Source: Pelodera strongyloides
Taxonomy: Eukaryota > Nematoda > Chromadorea > Rhabditida > Rhabditidae
Direction of reading: 5' to 3'
NCBI GenBank assembly: GCA_036852015.1
Contig: JAANDG010000133.1
Span: forward strand, 233,245-297,244
Length of the DNA: 64,000 bases
Both the position numbers and the translations under genes were made by a program. Positions within the stretch are counted from its first letter, which is position 1. Every line of letters begins with the position of its first letter. The notes below the pieces were generated by a model. The model saw nothing but the letters and a program-made list of their open reading frames with translations, had not been told where the DNA came from and ran no database searches. Shown here piece by piece: positions 1 through 11,752 of this stretch.

Positions 1-3000
1 GGATACAAGAAATTGACGGAGAAGTTTGTCAGCCAAGGGATCATTGTCGTCACCATCCAATACAGACTCGGCGCTCTCGGTATGTTCATTTCACTAATAA
101 AATTCGGTGAATTATGCTATTACCTGATCCATAGGGTGACACAATAGCCCGTCACCTACGCAACGTGAACGATAGTTGGTAATAATACCTGGCTGAAAAA
201 CCTTAATGCTAGCGTTCCTTTTCATTTATTAATTGTAATCGTGAAGTAACCAGTGTTACATGTGTGGAGGTCATACCCTTAGCTGGCTGTCTGTTACAGG
301 ATTCTTCTCGACGGGTGACAGTGCCGGCCCAGGCAACATGGGTCTTTGGGACCAGGCAGTTGCGCTCACCTTTGTGCATCAGGTATTGCGCTTCTTGGTT
401 TTATGTGCACCAAAATACAATAGTCTCCTCAAATCACGAAAGGATACCTGTTATCAATGTGATGTGTCGCAATGGCTATTTACTTCATTATTGAGTTATA
501 TTCCGCTTATTTTCAGGTGATCCCCTTCTTCGGTGGAGACGTAGAAAGAATCACGGTAATGGGAAATTCGGCCGGTTCCGCATCAGCGAGCGCTCTTCTT
601 TTCTCGCCGCACGGACATTGTACGTGTAGATTCTTAAGCTTCATACTTATTAAATAGAATGTATTAAAATATTCTCAACTCTAAAGAAGAGCAATGTAGT
701 TCGCTGTAGGCTGTGAATTTACATAATTATTTGCAGCATTCTTCGACCAAGCGATTGAATTGTCCGGCTCAACGTTTGCCGAATTCGCGATGTCCGATTC
801 AGTTGTTGAGGTGAGAAACTTGAGAGTTGACGGAAAAGTTTTATTGTTAGAATCGAAGTTTAGGGGTGCGGGTTTGTTTTGACAGAGTCGACCTGATCTT
901 TAATTATGCTTCCTTGCCCAGCTATTGAATTTACTTTTTCAGGAGTCCCTGGAACTCGCAAGAGTGCTGGATTGTAGCAACGACGATAACAAAAAGGTGG
1001 TCGAATGTATGAAGGAAAGGACTGTTCAAGAGATCTTGGACGGCGTTGAAAAGATTGTATGTTTGTTTTCAGGATCATTTATTATTTACGAAAGTAGCAA
1101 TCATTCTGCGCTTACATCCGTGTTCATGAAGGATACTTTACTTACTGTGTATTAAGCAATGTAGTATCGAGAGATGAGAGAGAGATGACAGCACGATCAC
1201 TCTACCTTGCTTAATACTAGCACTCACTACTGTGCAGCCCCGTCACTATTATCAAACAATGCGCCTGTTACCAAGTTATATACCGCCGAGAAAAATCAAT
1301 GTAGTCTGTGGAGCGAATGCACCCTCTCATAAACAAACCACATCCGCATCTGCTTAGCACCTCCCCCCCCCCTCATATCACGGAACCATCCCATCAAGTC
1401 CGTCAACGAAACACCTTCCTTCATTTTGGCATCTTGCAACTATTCACATATATTTTCAACCGACTTCCAGCTTTCACCACCTTATCGTTTTGCCTTGCAT
1501 AATTGTTGCTGTTTTGTTTTGCCTTGCATAATTGTTGCTGTTTTGTTTTGCCTTGCATAATTGTTGCTGTTTTATTTTAGGGATCAACTCGTAATCATCC
1601 CAACTTCATCAAGTTCCACCCGCGTATTGACGGTCAATTCTTCCCAAAGGACGTGCATCTTCTAGTGAAGGGTGCCCCACCCAAGAGAACTCTAGCTGGT
1701 GTAACAAGTCAAGAAGGAGCTCTATTCAGTGAGAATTATTTGTATTCAGTAATGAGCTACCGTCGAATTCCCGTTGCTCAGCAGTACTTTTATTTATGTT
1801 AACACATTTGTCCTGGGAATGCATTGACGTTTTTTTCCAGCACAACTTTCTCAAGTCAAAGCGTTTGCTGGAACCCTGATTCCCAAGGAGGAACTGACGA
1901 GCTACAGCGAACACAAATTGAAAGCGTTTATCACCAATGCTGTCGCACCAGAACATGAATACGGTAAGAATTGAATTTCCCATTAGCGTATTCCTCACCT
2001 CCCATTAATAATGTTCGACACACATTAATATTTTCCATTTAGGCAGCAAGGCTCAAGAATTCCAGGAGATGCTCATCGATTTTTACATTACAAAAGATGC
2101 ACCAGCTAATCCGGACAGCAATTTTTACCTACAGAGATATACTGATGTATGTTTTCTGACCACCTTCCTTTTCTCTCTCAGTAATTGGTCAATCATAAAA
2201 ACAATATTAATGTCAGTTTGGATTTTCAGGAAATACCTATTGTTTTTTTTGTGTTTACTTATTAATATTGTCTTCAGCTGTTATCCGATTTACTGTTCAA
2301 CGTCCCGGTCATGCAAGAAGCCGAGTTAAAGCGAATGAACCAATGGGAGACATTCTTGTATGTTATTCATCACAACGCCAAGACCGACCACCCGGAATAT
2401 GCTCCTATTAAGGGTAAAATTATTTTTATTCTCATTACGATTGGTTGTTATGCGATCTCCATAAAACTCACTGACTGCTTTTCTCAATCAGTCGGTACAT
2501 GTGCACAAAATGATTTCGATATTTGTATTGCTTTAGGGGCGTGGCATGCTTCGGAATTGAAATACATATCTGACTATGCGGAACCAAACACTGTTCTTGA
2601 GAAGAAAGATGAACAGTTCGGAACACACTTTGTGGAAAGCATTGCCAATTTTGTGAAAACAGGGTGAGTTTTGAAACTATACGTGCATCATGACCTCGAT
2701 TTTCTACCGTGTACGCTGAAACTTATAACTTATTCACGAAGATAGGTAATTTCGAGGAAACAGGCATACATGTTTTTAAGCGTCAAGGGGCTAGCAAGCG
2801 AACATCTTTATCAAATTTTATTTCAGAAACCCCTCAACTTCTTCTTTCAAATGGCCTGCCATTTCTTCCGAGAACCCTTGGATTCATGCGTCTCTCGGAG
2901 TCACTCCCGGCATTAAAGATAACTACCGTTCTGAAGCGATCGAATTCTGGTTTCACACAGTTCCAAAGGCTATTGGAGTACGAAAATTGCACACCTCACG

Positions 3001-3046
3001 ATTGCCTGCCTCCCATGCACACCGACTTCACCATACCGAGTTGTAA
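1..3046 (+). CDS. Carboxylesterase (type B), 5' part outside window
   Basis: An alpha/beta-hydrolase of the type-B carboxylesterase family, expected to hydrolyse ester or amide bonds in the secretory pathway. Exons: 1-79, 300-382, 517-619, 737-810, 943-1056, 1581-1728, 1841-1963, 2043-2146, 2278-2413, 2537-2663, 2827-3046, giving 436 visible codons ending in TAA. About 110 N-terminal residues, including any signal peptide, lie before base 1. In visible numbering the nucleophile elbow is GNSAG (Ser72) after FFGGDVERITVMG, the acid is Glu196 in TSQEG, and the base is His325 in GAWHASEL, so the triad is complete. The elbow has Asn where many members have Glu (GESAG). The protein ends in HTEL, a KDEL-like ER-retrieval signal also found at the end of mammalian carboxylesterases, so it is probably ER-luminal. 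The exact substrate cannot be read from the sequence. A possible AATAAA lies at 3325-3330. Confidence 0.93.
1487..1573 (+). repeat. 29-bp minisatellite, three copies
   Basis: Three perfect head-to-tail copies of a 29-base T-rich unit starting GTTTTGCCTTGCATAATTG. They lie in intron 5 of the carboxylesterase, and the last copy runs directly into the acceptor TATTTTAG at 1573-1580. The array therefore probably supplies part of the polypyrimidine-like tract of this acceptor. Confidence 0.95.
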
Positions 3047-4892
3047 CCATTTACTCTTCCCAAGTTGAATATGTATTTTTGGGTTCCTTGTGTTGCCTTA
3101 CTTTAACCACGTGTTTCTATTATTGTGTTTTCCGACATTCGGGTTGTATTAAAAAGGTTGCGTACAGTGGTTTTGTTACAGTGTTTCAGAACAATCGGAT
3201 TTTCACGATGCTTGTCGTTATTAGTTTTGTAAAAATGTGAACAGTAAATATATGCTCCTTCATTGCACACGTATCGATGTTGATGGCACTTGGAGTATAT
3301 GTTGCTACATGTTGGTTGATAGATAATAAAAGGTACTGTCTGTTGCTTGTTGAAATTTACTGTCATAAAAGGTACTGTCTACTGTCTGTTGAAATTTAAT
3401 GCGACGAGTTGGAAAAAGGCAGCTGGCATGTTGTTTGTTTATTTTAAAGATTATGTGGCCAGCGAGGGCGAGCGAGAAATAAAATGTTTTATGCCCTAAT
3501 TGCAACGTAATCATGATGCTGCATAAAAATCTCCTATTCCTATCTTAGTTATTTAGATCACCCAAAAAGAATATTTGGGAAAACTTCAATTCCAAGGTTC
3601 TGTGGGGCAATGATAACAATTATTTTGCTTTACATGAGATAGTACACACCTAGATTACTTCAGGTATTCACGACCCATTCCGCAGATATGGTTCTCTGCA
3701 AACTGTGTTTGGTGTGGAAATTTCGTCGCTATTGTGGAATTACCCTCCCATGGAAAGCTAGGCGGCATGTGGAGCCAACTGCCCATACCGTGGCTCTCCC
3801 TACCGTCCTATGTGAATGTCTATTCTAAGTATTTCTTTGACAATTTAATATTATTCTTTGTCTCTTTGTTTTGACCATCTTTTCGTGTTACAGAAACACC
3901 TCCCTCCCCCGTTTCTTTTTAAAGTCCTAGTCTGAAAAAAAACGAGAAATCGGAACGGTTAAGATTGGCAATTACCGGTCGCGCTGTGTGCGGGCGGTGG
4001 TTCCAAGTGAAGTTTTTCCCGTCATGTTCGGAATAGCTAAACTCGTATGGGACTACTATATTTCCACGGGACGGTATTACTTCAAAGGATCTTCATTAAA
4101 AATGCGGCTGATTATATATATATATATATATATATTAGTTTATCATTTATTGTATTTTAATGTGGTGTACAGTATGCTACAAATCATGTTAAGGTAATTC
4201 TCGGCTTTTAAATGTGGTTCGTAAGCGTATTTCGGCGTAGCCGAAAACGTGCGTTTGTTGCATATAAGGCGGAGCCAAGTGCTTGCTTCAAATTTTCGAA
4301 TTTAGGTTGCCCATGTGGGTTTTTCTGCTGTATGATGTGTTTTGTTTTTCTTTTTACTATGTTGTAACTACACGGAAAAGTGTTCACCTACTTGTATTGA
4401 ATGAGTGGTGCTATCTAAATTCCTACGAAATAAGTATGCATGTTGTTATTTTATGTTTGTTTTGATGATATGTAATGGTTTATGTTAAATACTCTTCATA
4501 TTTATGATCATATCTTCATGGATAACACATCTCTTCCCGTGTTACTTTGTTTCCTTGCTTATTACTTTATTTCTTGTTCTGTATGTGTTATTTCTTGTTC
4601 TGTATGTGTTTATGTTTTAGTAAATATTAAATTTACATGTTGCGCCATTCTGCCGTTGGGATGATTCCCTCTGCAATATCTGATGTGAATGTATTTATAT
4701 GTGTGCAAGCTGGTTTTGGTTGGATGGCAAGGTGGAATTCTTGTTTCTGAACAGAATCTATCCTTACTCGTCTAAGCTGTGTCGGAATTCATGCTCATCT
4801 TTGTTTCTTCTCTGCTTTATTTCGGTCGTTTTTGTTTCGTTGCACCGACCCATGCATAACCGTATGCATAAAGTTTTACAGGATCGAAAAAA
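3047..4892. other. Intergenic region between esterase and pseudokinase
   Basis: No coding exon is convincing here. It contains the esterase 3' end (AATAAA at 3325-3330), an imperfect repeat of a GGTACTGTCT-containing segment around 3330-3400, an (AT)n run at about 4115-4134, and a 21-bp tandem duplication at 4569-4610. Just before base 4882 is the acceptor TTTTACAG that precedes the kinase start codon. Confidence 0.6.
4569..4610 (+). repeat. 21-bp tandem duplication
   Basis: Two perfect adjacent copies of a 21-base unit beginning ATTTCTTGTTCTGTATGTGT, at 4569-4589 and 4590-4610, in the intergenic region before the pseudokinase gene. Confidence 0.9.
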
Positions 4893-7763
4893 ATGACGAC
4901 TAACGACTCATTTATTCTCTTTGACGTCTCTGGAGACGAGTACCACATCGACCGCCGACTAGGCTATGTAAGTTCACTGTTTTCACACTTTTCTCCTTTA
5001 GCTGTCTAACTGTTGTGACAAACTGAAACGGAAACGTGGTGCCCAATGATTTATTTTTTATAAAAAAATGCTGAAGGTTTGTTGTTTCCAGGGAAGAGGA
5101 TATGTCTTCAAATATGTTAAGGCTGAGGATCCAACCGCCGCGATCGTTGTAAAGGTGAGCTAACACATCCACAGATTTTAGCTTAGAGCCAGCATTACAC
5201 GCTTCCTTTGATAGTTCAATAAAACATGTTCATCAGTTTGTTTCAGGAAATTCGCGACAGAGCATCGTCACTCGAGGAATTTGAGCTGCATATGTAGGTC
5301 AATTTACTTATTAAATTAGCATTGAAACTGAGGTAAATCTTAATGATCAAAAAACGTCATAATTGAATACCATGCCAGCTTTTGTGCTTATTTTAATAAT
5401 GCCAGAAGCAATACCTGCATGAAAAAAATGCTGTAATGGTTTAAAGCGTATTTAAGTCCTCTAATCTCCACATACTACATTAACAAGTTCCTGTACAAAG
5501 GCACTTATATTTGAGGGCTTTGAAACACGACCATATCGTCCGGTGCCTCGGTCAATTAACGGGAGGTGGCATGGCACTCTTCTACTTTGGGATACCGTAT
5601 TGCCCACAAGGAGACCTGCGGATGTTTTATGCAGCTCAGCCAGGTACCCTATTATTTCATAAATACACGTCCTTGCTGGAAGAAAAACCCGCGGGAGTAC
5701 GGGAAGTAAACCGAATGTGCTCTCCTTAATCGTCTCATTGTTAATCGATAACAAAGATTCGAATAATCATTCACTGTTTTGCAGATCGCCGCCTCAATCC
5801 CCTTCAAGTGCACAAACTGATGGTAGAGCTCATTTCTGCACTAGAATATCTTCATGGTCTCGGTTTCGTTCACAGGCACCTAAGAACCGGCAACATCCTC
5901 ATCGACTCAAATGGGTAAGGAACAACAACGTTCCCTTAACGGGATGGGGTCTTTCCAAATTGCCTCCTTCCCTTATTTGTTTTTCCTATGTATTGTAAAC
6001 CCCATATAAATCACAAACAGTCCAAAAAGTTTCCAAGTCAAGGATCCCAGAGTTTGTAGTTTGCTGATATTGGGTAGACCAGAACTGAAGCTATTCGTCA
6101 GCTGGTTCAACTGTTACCTGCAGGAAAATAACGCTACAGGCAAGGAGAGTTGTAGGGCAAAGAGCAAGAGGGTAAAGAGAAAGAGAGAGAGAGTATAGGC
6201 AAAGAGAGTAGAGATGTAATAAATTTTATTATTATAGAGGATAACGTCAATTTAGAAAAGAGATTAGTTGAAGTCGAATTTTCGTTAATTTTAGCGCTTC
6301 AAAGCTTTCTAATTTTGAAATGGCCAAGCCCTTCGATTCGGCGCACTCAAAGTGTGGTTCGGTAGGATATCGCGCGCCCGAGGTTCTTTTTATTTTTCAT
6401 CCTTTTTCCATAATACTTTGATTTTTACCATATAAGATAATCGATTATTCTTCTTGAATGGATCAATATTCACAACATTTCTTCCAGAATATCTGCGTGA
6501 GTATGTACACTACTGCGTCGGACATTTTTGGACTCGGAGTTATTTTATACGAAGCAGCTGTGGGTTCACCACCCTTTGATAACTGTGAGTTTGACATCTG
6601 CTGTAAAATAACGCAACATAGCAATTCTTATGTGATGGGAATTATTTTTCATAACTACTAGTTTTTCGATCCTTTTCCTATAAAACATTGTATACAAATT
6701 AGAACACGGAATTTCCAGCTTTTAATCTTGTGTTACTTTGGCTCTGTGTTTTAGATAACGAGGCGGCGTCGGATTTGATGGCCACCTTCTACGCATTTCG
6801 CAGTCTGCCAGAATTTGTTACTCCCGAGATTAAGGAACTAGTGACCAGGTATGTGCGTGTGTGTGTTCGATTAAAAATTTGACTAACTCAGCGGTAGACA
6901 AGGAGAGTGTGAATAAAAAAGGACAGCACACATAGAAAGTCTAGTTTGTCTAACGCACCAGGGAGCATAAATTTGATCCCTTCAATTCTTCATCCAAATA
7001 GCGATTCTCAATTTGTGTCTTGTTTATTTAAGTTTGATGCACGTATATCCCGAGTGTAGACCCAATCTGAAGCAACTACAACAGACATCCTTCTATGTTT
7101 GGGGACCCAGGATTTTGTAAGTTACATATCTCCTTGAAACTTGTTTTCTATTTAGGCGTCTGTGCTACAAGTCTCATTGAAACTTGTTGTCTATCTCGTC
7201 ACCGCATTAATGTCTGTGCTACCTTGCAAGTTTTTATTCAGTTTGCATAATTTCAGCCCTTACCAAGACCCAGTCCCGAGAGAGGAACTGCATAGTTTTT
7301 GGAAGAATCCAATGTCGAATATTTTGGAAGTAAAGGATAGTATCGTGGATCATTACCCAGAAATGGCTGGGAATTTCGCGAATGTTTCTCCTGAAATGAG
7401 CTTTGGTTATGGCGAAATGGGCGATGAATTGGCCGCGGCACTCAAGGTATGTAATGTCCTAAAGCGTCCACGCATTGAAGTACATTTGGTGTATATATCA
7501 TAAAATATCAGCATAGGAGGACGACACTCACTCACTCACTATTTTTTTTTTGGAACACATCGACACAGTTGAGATCATTTAATGACGTAACCGTTGTTTT
7601 TAAATTATATACATAGGAATTTAAAAAAAACTTTCAAAGCAAATAGGAATGTGGCAACTTTCAGGTTTACATCCTTGCTTCGACAGGTCCATCTCTTCTC
7701 GACAGGCCCCCACCACAAGTCATTGAACTCGATTCAGATGATGGTTCCGGTGTTCTCGATTGA
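4893..7763 (+). CDS. Protein kinase-like pseudokinase
   Basis: A protein kinase fold that looks catalytically dead. Exons: 4893-4967, 5092-5154, 5247-5293, 5516-5643, 5785-5914, 6295-6382, 6488-6584, 6755-6848, 7033-7116, 7257-7446, 7665-7763, giving 364 aa. The start follows an acceptor-like TTTTACAG by 11 bases, suggesting trans-splicing. The glycine-rich loop is LGYGRGYVFKYV (about 23-34) and the beta-3 lysine is in AAIVVKE. The catalytic loop HRD is HRH (134-136, in HRHLRTGNIL), so the proton-accepting Asp is His. DFG is NFE (154-156, in KLSNFEMAK), so the Mg-binding Asp is Asn. APE (175-177) and the subdomain IX pattern SDIFGLGVILYE are kept. After the kinase domain is a tail of about 95 residues ending in acidic ELDSDDGSGVLD. 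A role as scaffold or allosteric regulator is inferred; the subfamily was not recognised, although NFx in place of DFG also occurs in ULK4-type pseudokinases. Confidence 0.88.
6178..6192 (+). repeat. AG-rich simple repeat
   Basis: A short run of GA dinucleotides inside an A/G-rich stretch (about 6140-6215) in the intron between kinase exons 5 and 6. Confidence 0.7.
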
Positions 7764-10129
7764 ATTCCCACAATGGTATTCCCTTTCACTTCTTTTGCAG
7801 TTTATTTTGTTTAAGAACGAATTCATGAGCATTAAATTAAGGTGGCAAATAGCCCCTATCAAAGTAGATATTTGTACATGAATCCAAAGTTGAAAAATCA
7901 TTACTTGGAACACCAAATTACCTTGTATTCTATCAAAAAGGACAGTCAATGAAAATGACAACGTACATACACATGTATGCACGCAGCGCCTGTCATTACA
8001 TGGGACCGCCCAATGTGCCACAGGCAATTTTTGTTCATTACAATGAACCTATTTCAGCATCGCTGTGAACCGAACGATTGCTGCGGAAACACGAGGTCTA
8101 TTTCATCTTTCTATTTGACGCCTTTGTTTGGTACCTTGATGCTTATTTAATGATTCTCAGATTAGCAGGCTCACTTTCACTTAAACAGTCTTAGTGCAAA
8201 GATCTTAACGCTGATAATTCATGTTTTAAGACGTTTGCCTATTTTGCGGTAATTTACTACTCTGTTGTCTTTTATATATTAAAGTCATGTTCGATTGTCC
8301 TTCGGACATTTATAGTATTTAGGTTTTCCTCCCTACGAATAATATTTCCTGTCGTACACCACGTTTTCTATGTTTTATCGGCCGTTGTATCAAGACATTC
8401 CTTTTGACTTAAACACTTGTCCGTTGTGATCAAGCACTCTTTCTTGCACCTCTTCGTTGATATGATCTCAGCTTGAATTCCGTGCTTGTTTGCCGCCGTA
8501 TTGTTTAGTCTTTCCTTGGAACCTGTGAAACATTATTACTGAACTCACCAAATAGCTTATCACGTATGTCTTCGCTCGAATGCATATCATGCTTGTTGGA
8601 AAACATATTTGATGAATTTTGTTCATAATGGACTGTACACAGTTGCTATTCGAATGTTACTTATTACTGTGTTACTGGAGCCTTTGTAGGTTGTAACGTG
8701 TTTACTCCATGGCACGAAGATATTCTTTGCTTTCGTTTCTCGATCCTTCTTTTTTTTTTACTTTGCTTAATGCCCTTAATGTGCTTCCACTCAGGAGAAT
8801 CTTACCGTCATTATATCATCGATCTCTGTTGATAACACACCTCTCTCATCTTCTATATTTGGTTTGCACTGTTGTGCATTAGTCAGTTGCCCGTCTTCAC
8901 CATTTTCAGTTGCAAAGCGCGTTGATTTTACGGTTATTAGGGTCGTTGATTTTTCATTACGGTTTCAATTTCGAGTCTATTTACAGCAATTCGCTATACA
9001 TGTTTCACTCATTCTCGGTGATCGATTGGTTTTTTTCGTCCTCATTTAGCCGTGTTGCTTTGTTCCTATTTTTTGTTTTGCTTTGTTAAATGTTTCTCAT
9101 TTCATTGGGCAACAGTAAAAACTTATTCGATATTGCGACATTGTCTAAGTTATTTGAGATACAGCAGAAGATGGAAGATGGCCAGAAGATGGTTAAGTTG
9201 CTCTTTACCGAATTACTCTCTTTTTTTGTGTTGTGAGGTATTCTCTGTGGCAAGCCTGTCTAAGGTTTTGGGTTTTGCCTTCAAGTACAATAATGTTTTA
9301 TTGAAGTATTCAATGATAATTTACTTTTCTTTGGATGCAAAAGGAATTCTCAATCAATATTAGGATGGAAAGATGGGACACGGAGCATGTATGCACATAC
9401 CGATCAGGGATCAAAAACATTTTAACAGCAGACAATTGACAAATAAAACTGAAAATACACTGGTCAACATGTCAAATATTTGAAAAACAATTGTATTTAT
9501 CAATATTCCCTGCAGGGAGGGAATGTTCCCCTGGCCACCTGGCACATTATGTATATCTTTCTCTCCAACCAAGCCTGATCATCGATGTTGCAGTTATTCA
9601 TTTGAGGATCCGCGCCGAGGCACCTGATACAGTCCATTTTTAAAATATTTAGGGTTGTGAAGCCGTGTTTGCTTCAATTCATTTTAAGTGAAAAAAGAGG
9701 TCTTTGGTAAATTATACTTGTAGGTATAAAAACGTTTCGTTAACGCACATACCTAGCGTATAAAGAAATGAGAATGGACCAACCAGGGAAGCAACTTGAC
9801 AAACGCTGTCAGGGCTCTATCCAACTTGTTGCGATTTAGCTTTGCGTATGGAATAATAATATTGGCATGATTTATATACGGCAGATAGAATATGCCGTCA
9901 AGTCTGAATGTACCGGAGAGACACGAGATATTTGTGCAGAGATCACCAACCCTCGACAACAATGAAAGCAGCTGGAATGTGCCCATTTAAAAACACTGTC
10001 TCTTTCAGAATTTTTCTTGCAAAAAGGTCATTTTTCACACTAATGCGTTAACTCTAATGTAGAGTTTCACGACCATGAAAAGTCGCTATAAACTAGGTGT
10101 TGAGTATTTTCTAGGTTTAATTGTTAGTC
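7764..10129. other. Intergenic region, no gene seen
   Basis: AT-rich and T-rich on the + strand. The open frames here are short, lack paired splice signals and show no family motif. It separates the + strand pseudokinase from the - strand secreted-protein gene, so it holds the 3' ends of two convergent genes. No promoter or RNA gene could be identified. Confidence 0.5.
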
Positions 10130-10547
10130 TTATTGCAAATAGCAAACCCGATTCTTCAAAGTAGACCCCGTTGATGTTCTCGGCTTGGTACGATATAGTC
10201 CTTCGTATACTTGACATATCTGCATGTTGACCATATCATAGAGCGTGGCATCTGAGACTGCGCGTGAGGACGCGAGCTTTGAAGTTTCGCTATGAAGTTT
10301 AGCCAGTTTTCCTGAAGAATACTTGAAAACATCTGACAATTCATCTTTAGGATGATAATTTGTGGTTGTGTTTCTGTAGTGTAGCTTTTCTCATTGTTTT
10401 CCGGGTTTTAAAAATTAGAGTTCATACGAGCTCCACTGTATACGGTAATTTATGCTTACCGGCATTGAACGTACAATTCCACTCGTAACACAGGCAAGGC
10501 GCTGAACATAGAGCTAGTACGACTGACTGAAGGATGATATTTCTCAT
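10130..10547 (-). CDS. Small predicted secreted protein
   Basis: A two-exon model on the - strand: exon 1 is 10547 down to 10460 and exon 2 is 10311 down to 10130, giving 89 aa. Residues 1-24 form a signal peptide (MRNIILQSVVLALCSAP, then CLCYEW). Exon 1 ends at a good donor (G, then GTAAGC). Exon 2 begins after ATTCTTCAG and stays open to TAA. An alternative acceptor CTAAAG about 27 bases upstream keeps the same frame and would add a few residues. The mature part has few cysteines and no motif I recognise. The family is unknown. The signal peptide plus in-phase splice sites are the only support, so the model is tentative; further exons at lower coordinates are possible if the GTTTGC after ...LKNR is used as a donor. 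Confidence 0.45.
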
Positions 10548-11752
10548 AGTGAAAAAGTCTGTAAATCTGGATAAGAGCATTAATTCATGAATTTTTCGTA
10601 AGTCTACTGACAGCATCCTTTGTATGAACGCTTCACTGAAAATCTCTTAAACAGGTTCAGAAAATATACGCATATCTTTCAATGTGTTAACCTAAACCGA
10701 AACGAACATTTTGCAGTGTATATGAATTGCTCTTAAACAAGGAAAAATCTCAATCTTTATCACGTAGAGTTAAGTGACTCTGTCGAATATGATACTAACA
10801 ATCGCATGCGAAAAAGCAACGCGCACTATGAATGAAAAAATAAGAGTTGATATTCTATCACAAGTCTTCACAACCTTCACATAAAATCAACACTGAGAAT
10901 CTCAGAAATACGAAGCAATCCCAAAACATCTCCCTATTTTGTATTATCGAATCCATATTTTTATTGATTCCTTGTGGAATCGACGTGAGCAAGGCAGATG
11001 CTTTGGAATGACTCTAACCGTTTCAAGGGTTGTTTTCAAATTGTAGAAAGAAAAAGAAAACATTTAGGTTTTAAGTTCGTTGAAAGAATTTTGTGCTCGT
11101 GTAGTTATAATCACGAGCAATTTGGAACTATTCGACAAGAGCCATAGTAATACACACTACTACTAAAATATGAATTTCTAACAGGCAAAATACTAAGAGA
11201 AAATATGGGAGAGTGCATTAAGAGAGATGAAAAATAATGAAAGTTTAGAAAAATTTAGGATATTTCACTACTCCGGAACTAGTGATAATGCACCAATGGT
11301 CGCTTTGGTGTTTAAATAATCCGCTCTATGGAACTGAAAACAGCTAACACCTTTGTTTTTTTTAGCGAAAACAAGTCTTTTTCTGTTTTTACATGATATT
11401 ACCAAATTGTGCACTAGGGTATTAACTATTAGTTCCGGTATGCGTGAAAGGCAGTGGGACATCTGCAACACAGGACGATAATCTTTTGTTTTGAAAATTG
11501 AAATTGGAATGTATTCCGAGAAGTGAGGGGACGAAAGAAGCAAAGCATATCGTGGCTGATCGTTTCGTTTTCGTTAACTCATCCGAACCGCTGGAAACCA
11601 GTTGGTACGCAACCAACAACAAACAACGCAAAGCGAAAAAGAAACCCAAGTCAGTTATGCTCACAAGATGTAAATCAAAGTATGACGGTAAGAATATCTT
11701 CGGTAAACTTGAGCCAAACAATAAACAAATCCAGCAATCTACTGCAATTTGT
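10548..11752. other. Intergenic region, no gene seen
   Basis: AT-rich DNA between the small secreted-protein gene and the innexin stop codon, both on the - strand. It should contain the innexin 3'UTR and the promoter of the small gene. The rightmost part of a 174-codon + strand open frame (11498-12022) overlaps the end of this region, but it is antisense to the innexin last exon and probably not a gene. Confidence 0.5.
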
